Shown here piece after piece: positions 4,114 to 5,510 of a DNA stretch of 5,510 nucleotides. Position 1 is the stretch's first letter, and each line of letters opens with the position of its first letter. The notes below the pieces were generated by a model. It made no database searches. It worked only from the letters and a program-made list of their open reading frames with translations, and was not told the origin of the DNA. The DNA lies in contig CALESU010000057.1 in assembly GCA_937914905.1 (NCBI GenBank), positions 1 through 5,510 of the forward strand, given 5' to 3'. The stretch is from an uncultured bacterium. Its GTDB lineage: Bacteria > Patescibacteriota > Microgenomatia > UBA1406 > GWC2-37-13. The translations under genes were made by a program, and so were the position numbers.

Positions 4114-5510
4114 ATGAAACAAATAGTTGTAGGGGTATTGATTTTATTAGCATATTTACAATCCCCAATATTGTATTCTGTCAACGCAAATAATGTGAGT
4201 TGCAGTGATGGATCAAGTGCTTGCTGTAAAAATAAGGGGTGTAAATGTGATTGTGGAGAAACATGTGTTGGGACATGGTGCACAATTGCTTGTAACCCGT
4301 GTGGCGGATGTAGTTCCGATCCTGATCCTAATTGTGGCGGAGGTGGAGGCGCCACAAATACTCCCCGCCCCCCTACAAACACTCCTGGCCCTCCTACTAA
4401 CACTCCTAACCCTAGACCTACAAATACGCCCGATCCCTCAGGTGGCGGTTGTCAGAATGAAACAAATTGTGGTCCATGTGGTGATTATTATGATGGAAGT
4501 TCTGGTTGTTGGAAATGTAAAACAAGCTGTGGAGGGGGTGGAAATACGCCAACCCCAATTCCAGCTACCCCGACCCCCGTGCCACCTTCAAGAATCCAAG
4601 GATTCAAAGTTCGCATGCCGGGTAGCGTAATTGAGGCAACTTCGACTCCCATATCAAGCTCAGTAATTACACTAGATGGGACAACAACAAGTTCGGCAAA
4701 TCAATATTTATTCACCACTATAGCCGGTCCTCATACTGTTTCGGCAGCAATTCCTTCTTCTGGACCCAATTACTCAATAGGTTATACTCTTTGCCCCAAT
4801 AACATCACGTGTCATGCCAGTTCACTTATTACTCTTGGCTCTTCTGTGGGAGTCAATAGCCTTCCTAATGAAATGGTCGATCTTAAATGGTATTACTATC
4901 AATACGATTCTTGGTACCGCCTCAAGCATGTCTCGCTTCACAAACAAGCAAGCCCAACAACTCGAGCATACAACTTCATTCCACCTATTGTCGTGAAGTA
5001 TGATAATTATGACACAAGCCAGGTCATGCTCAATATTGACGAAACAGACATTCTCGAAGGGAAGGGTGTAGGTGTCGTAACGGCTTCTTCCGTTATTGAC
5101 TTAGGCCCGAACACCTCCCAACTTTCCCCTCGCAATCTGGGGAAAGCAAATTACGCATGGAACTCGCGCGGATACCTTGACGATCTTCCGGGGTTTATCA
5201 CTCATGCTCGGGCAAATAAAAAGATAAAGATCATTTCTGCGCTTTCTGAGATAGAGTCTGATCGCATCAATATTCTTTCGGGGAATGCTCAAATCGACAC
5301 AAACTCCATAAATGCCTCTCTATCCAATTTTGTACTCATTGTGCAAGGAGACCTTCTTATTAACTCTGCTCCTGGAAACGTATTCAACACAGTTCGACAA
5401 TCAATGGCCCTTATTGCGACAGGAAAAATTACTATCAACCCCGCAATCACGGAAGTGAATGCCATTTTAATTGCGAACTCATATGACCTTGGCACAGGAA
5501 CAACTCCTTT
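4114..5510 (+). CDS. Large secreted Cys-rich surface protein with Thr-Pro linkers (partial, open at window end)
   Basis: An ATG at 4114, 7 bases after the previous stop, opens a frame with no stop through the last base, giving at least 465 residues. A signal peptide covers residues 1-25 (MKQIVVGVLILLAYLQ..., likely cleaved after VNA). Residues 30-74 hold twelve cysteines, including CC at 37-38, a CxCxC run at 43-47 and CNPCGGC at 60-66. A linker with four TNTP units follows (81-106). A second cluster has six cysteines (113, 119, 122, 132, 135, 139). A second Thr/Pro linker (144-158, NTPTPIPATPTPVPP) leads to a beta-rich region (about 161-235). Further on are a Tyr/Trp-rich segment (WYYYQYDSWYRLKH, 259-272) and short alternating strands (about 375-460) reminiscent of a beta-helix. 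Thr-Pro linkers and this layout recall large secreted proteins of Microgenomates-type bacteria. The function is unknown; adhesion or cell-surface display is a guess. Confidence 0.85.
   Translation, partial: MKQIVVGVLILLAYLQSPILYSVNANNVSCSDGSSACCKNKGCKCDCGETCVGTWCTIACNPCGGCSSDPDPNCGGGGGATNTPRPPTNTPGPPTNTPNPRPTNTPDPSGGGCQNETNCGPCGDYYDGSSGCWKCKTSCGGGGNTPTPIPATPTPVPPSRIQGFKVRMPGSVIEATSTPISSSVITLDGTTTSSANQYLFTTIAGPHTVSAAIPSSGPNYSIGYTLCPNNITCHASSLITLGSSVGVNSLPNEMVDLKWYYYQYDSWYRLKHVSLHKQASPTTRAYNFIPPIVVKYDNYDTSQVMLNIDETDILEGKGVGVVTASSVIDLGPNTSQLSPRNLGKANYAWNSRGYLDDLPGFITHARANKKIKIISALSEIESDRINILSGNAQIDTNSINASLSNFVLIVQGDLLINSAPGNVFNTVRQSMALIATGKITINPAITEVNAILIANSYDLGTGTTP
4354..4431 (+). repeat. TNTP peptide repeat linker
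   Basis: Four TNTP units start at residues 81, 88, 95 and 103 of the secreted protein, 7, 7 and 8 residues apart, with intervening RPP, GPP, NPRP and DPS. Codons differ between units (for example ACA AAT ACT, ACT AAC ACT, ACA AAT ACG), so this is a selected or old peptide repeat and not a recent DNA duplication. It joins the two Cys-rich modules and should be extended and flexible. Confidence 0.8.

Noticed and set aside
4074..4403. Minus-strand frame of 109 codons and plus-strand frame at 4205-4630
   Set aside because: Both overlap the open frame from 4114, which has a signal peptide, ordered Cys pattern and no stop over 465 codons.
5101..5495. Two minus-strand frames of 63 and 68 codons
   Set aside because: They are antisense to the secreted protein and show no recognisable features.

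Overview
The window looks like a piece of a small bacterial genome of the candidate phyla radiation (Patescibacteria), perhaps the Microgenomates side. That placement is inference. It rests on three things: starts without clear Shine-Dalgarno sites but with a -10 element right against the ATG, a secreted Cys-rich protein with Thr-Pro-rich linkers (a style I associate with Microgenomates surface proteins), and the AT-rich, compact layout. No 16S rRNA gene or other firm marker is present.

Left two thirds (1-2662), all on the minus strand and conserved housekeeping in character. Reading in the direction of transcription: nfeD (2662-2219) and a stomatin/SPFH (band 7) protein (2182-1307) form the classical NfeD-slipin membrane pair. 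They are followed by smpB (1263-814) and, 52 bases on, ssrA encoding tmRNA (761-335), so both components of the trans-translation ribosome rescue system lie together. The tmRNA has a clear tRNA-like end with the G3-U70 pair, a 12-bp P2 helix, a well-formed pseudoknot after the tag, and an unusually long predicted tag (35 residues ending AGLVA). Beyond a repeat-rich, hairpin-forming spacer (about 283-333) begins an ABC-exporter-type membrane protein that leaves the window at base 1.

Middle (2663-2960): a divergent, AT-rich regulatory region. It holds the nfeD promoter on the minus strand, a 21-base imperfect inverted repeat, and a good sigma70-type promoter on the plus strand. A 15-base box, AACTAnnGGATGTGS, occurs three times here, once exactly between the -35 and -10 of the plus-strand promoter; it is a candidate operator.

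Right part (2961-5510), plus strand, accessory in character: a small putative lipoprotein (2961-3392), a strong intrinsic terminator (3434-3464), then a two-gene unit made of a membrane-anchored protein of unknown function (3495-4106) and, 7 bases later, a large secreted Cys-rich protein that starts at 4114 and is still open at the window end (at least 465 residues).

The most notable observations are: (1) a repeated promoter geometry, TG-n-TAYAAT followed by 5-7 bases and the ATG, at four starts and in weaker form at a fifth, which predicts leaderless mRNAs; (2) the long tmRNA tag together with an SmpB whose C-terminal DKR motif is altered; (3) the triple operator-like box; (4) the 18-Cys secreted protein.
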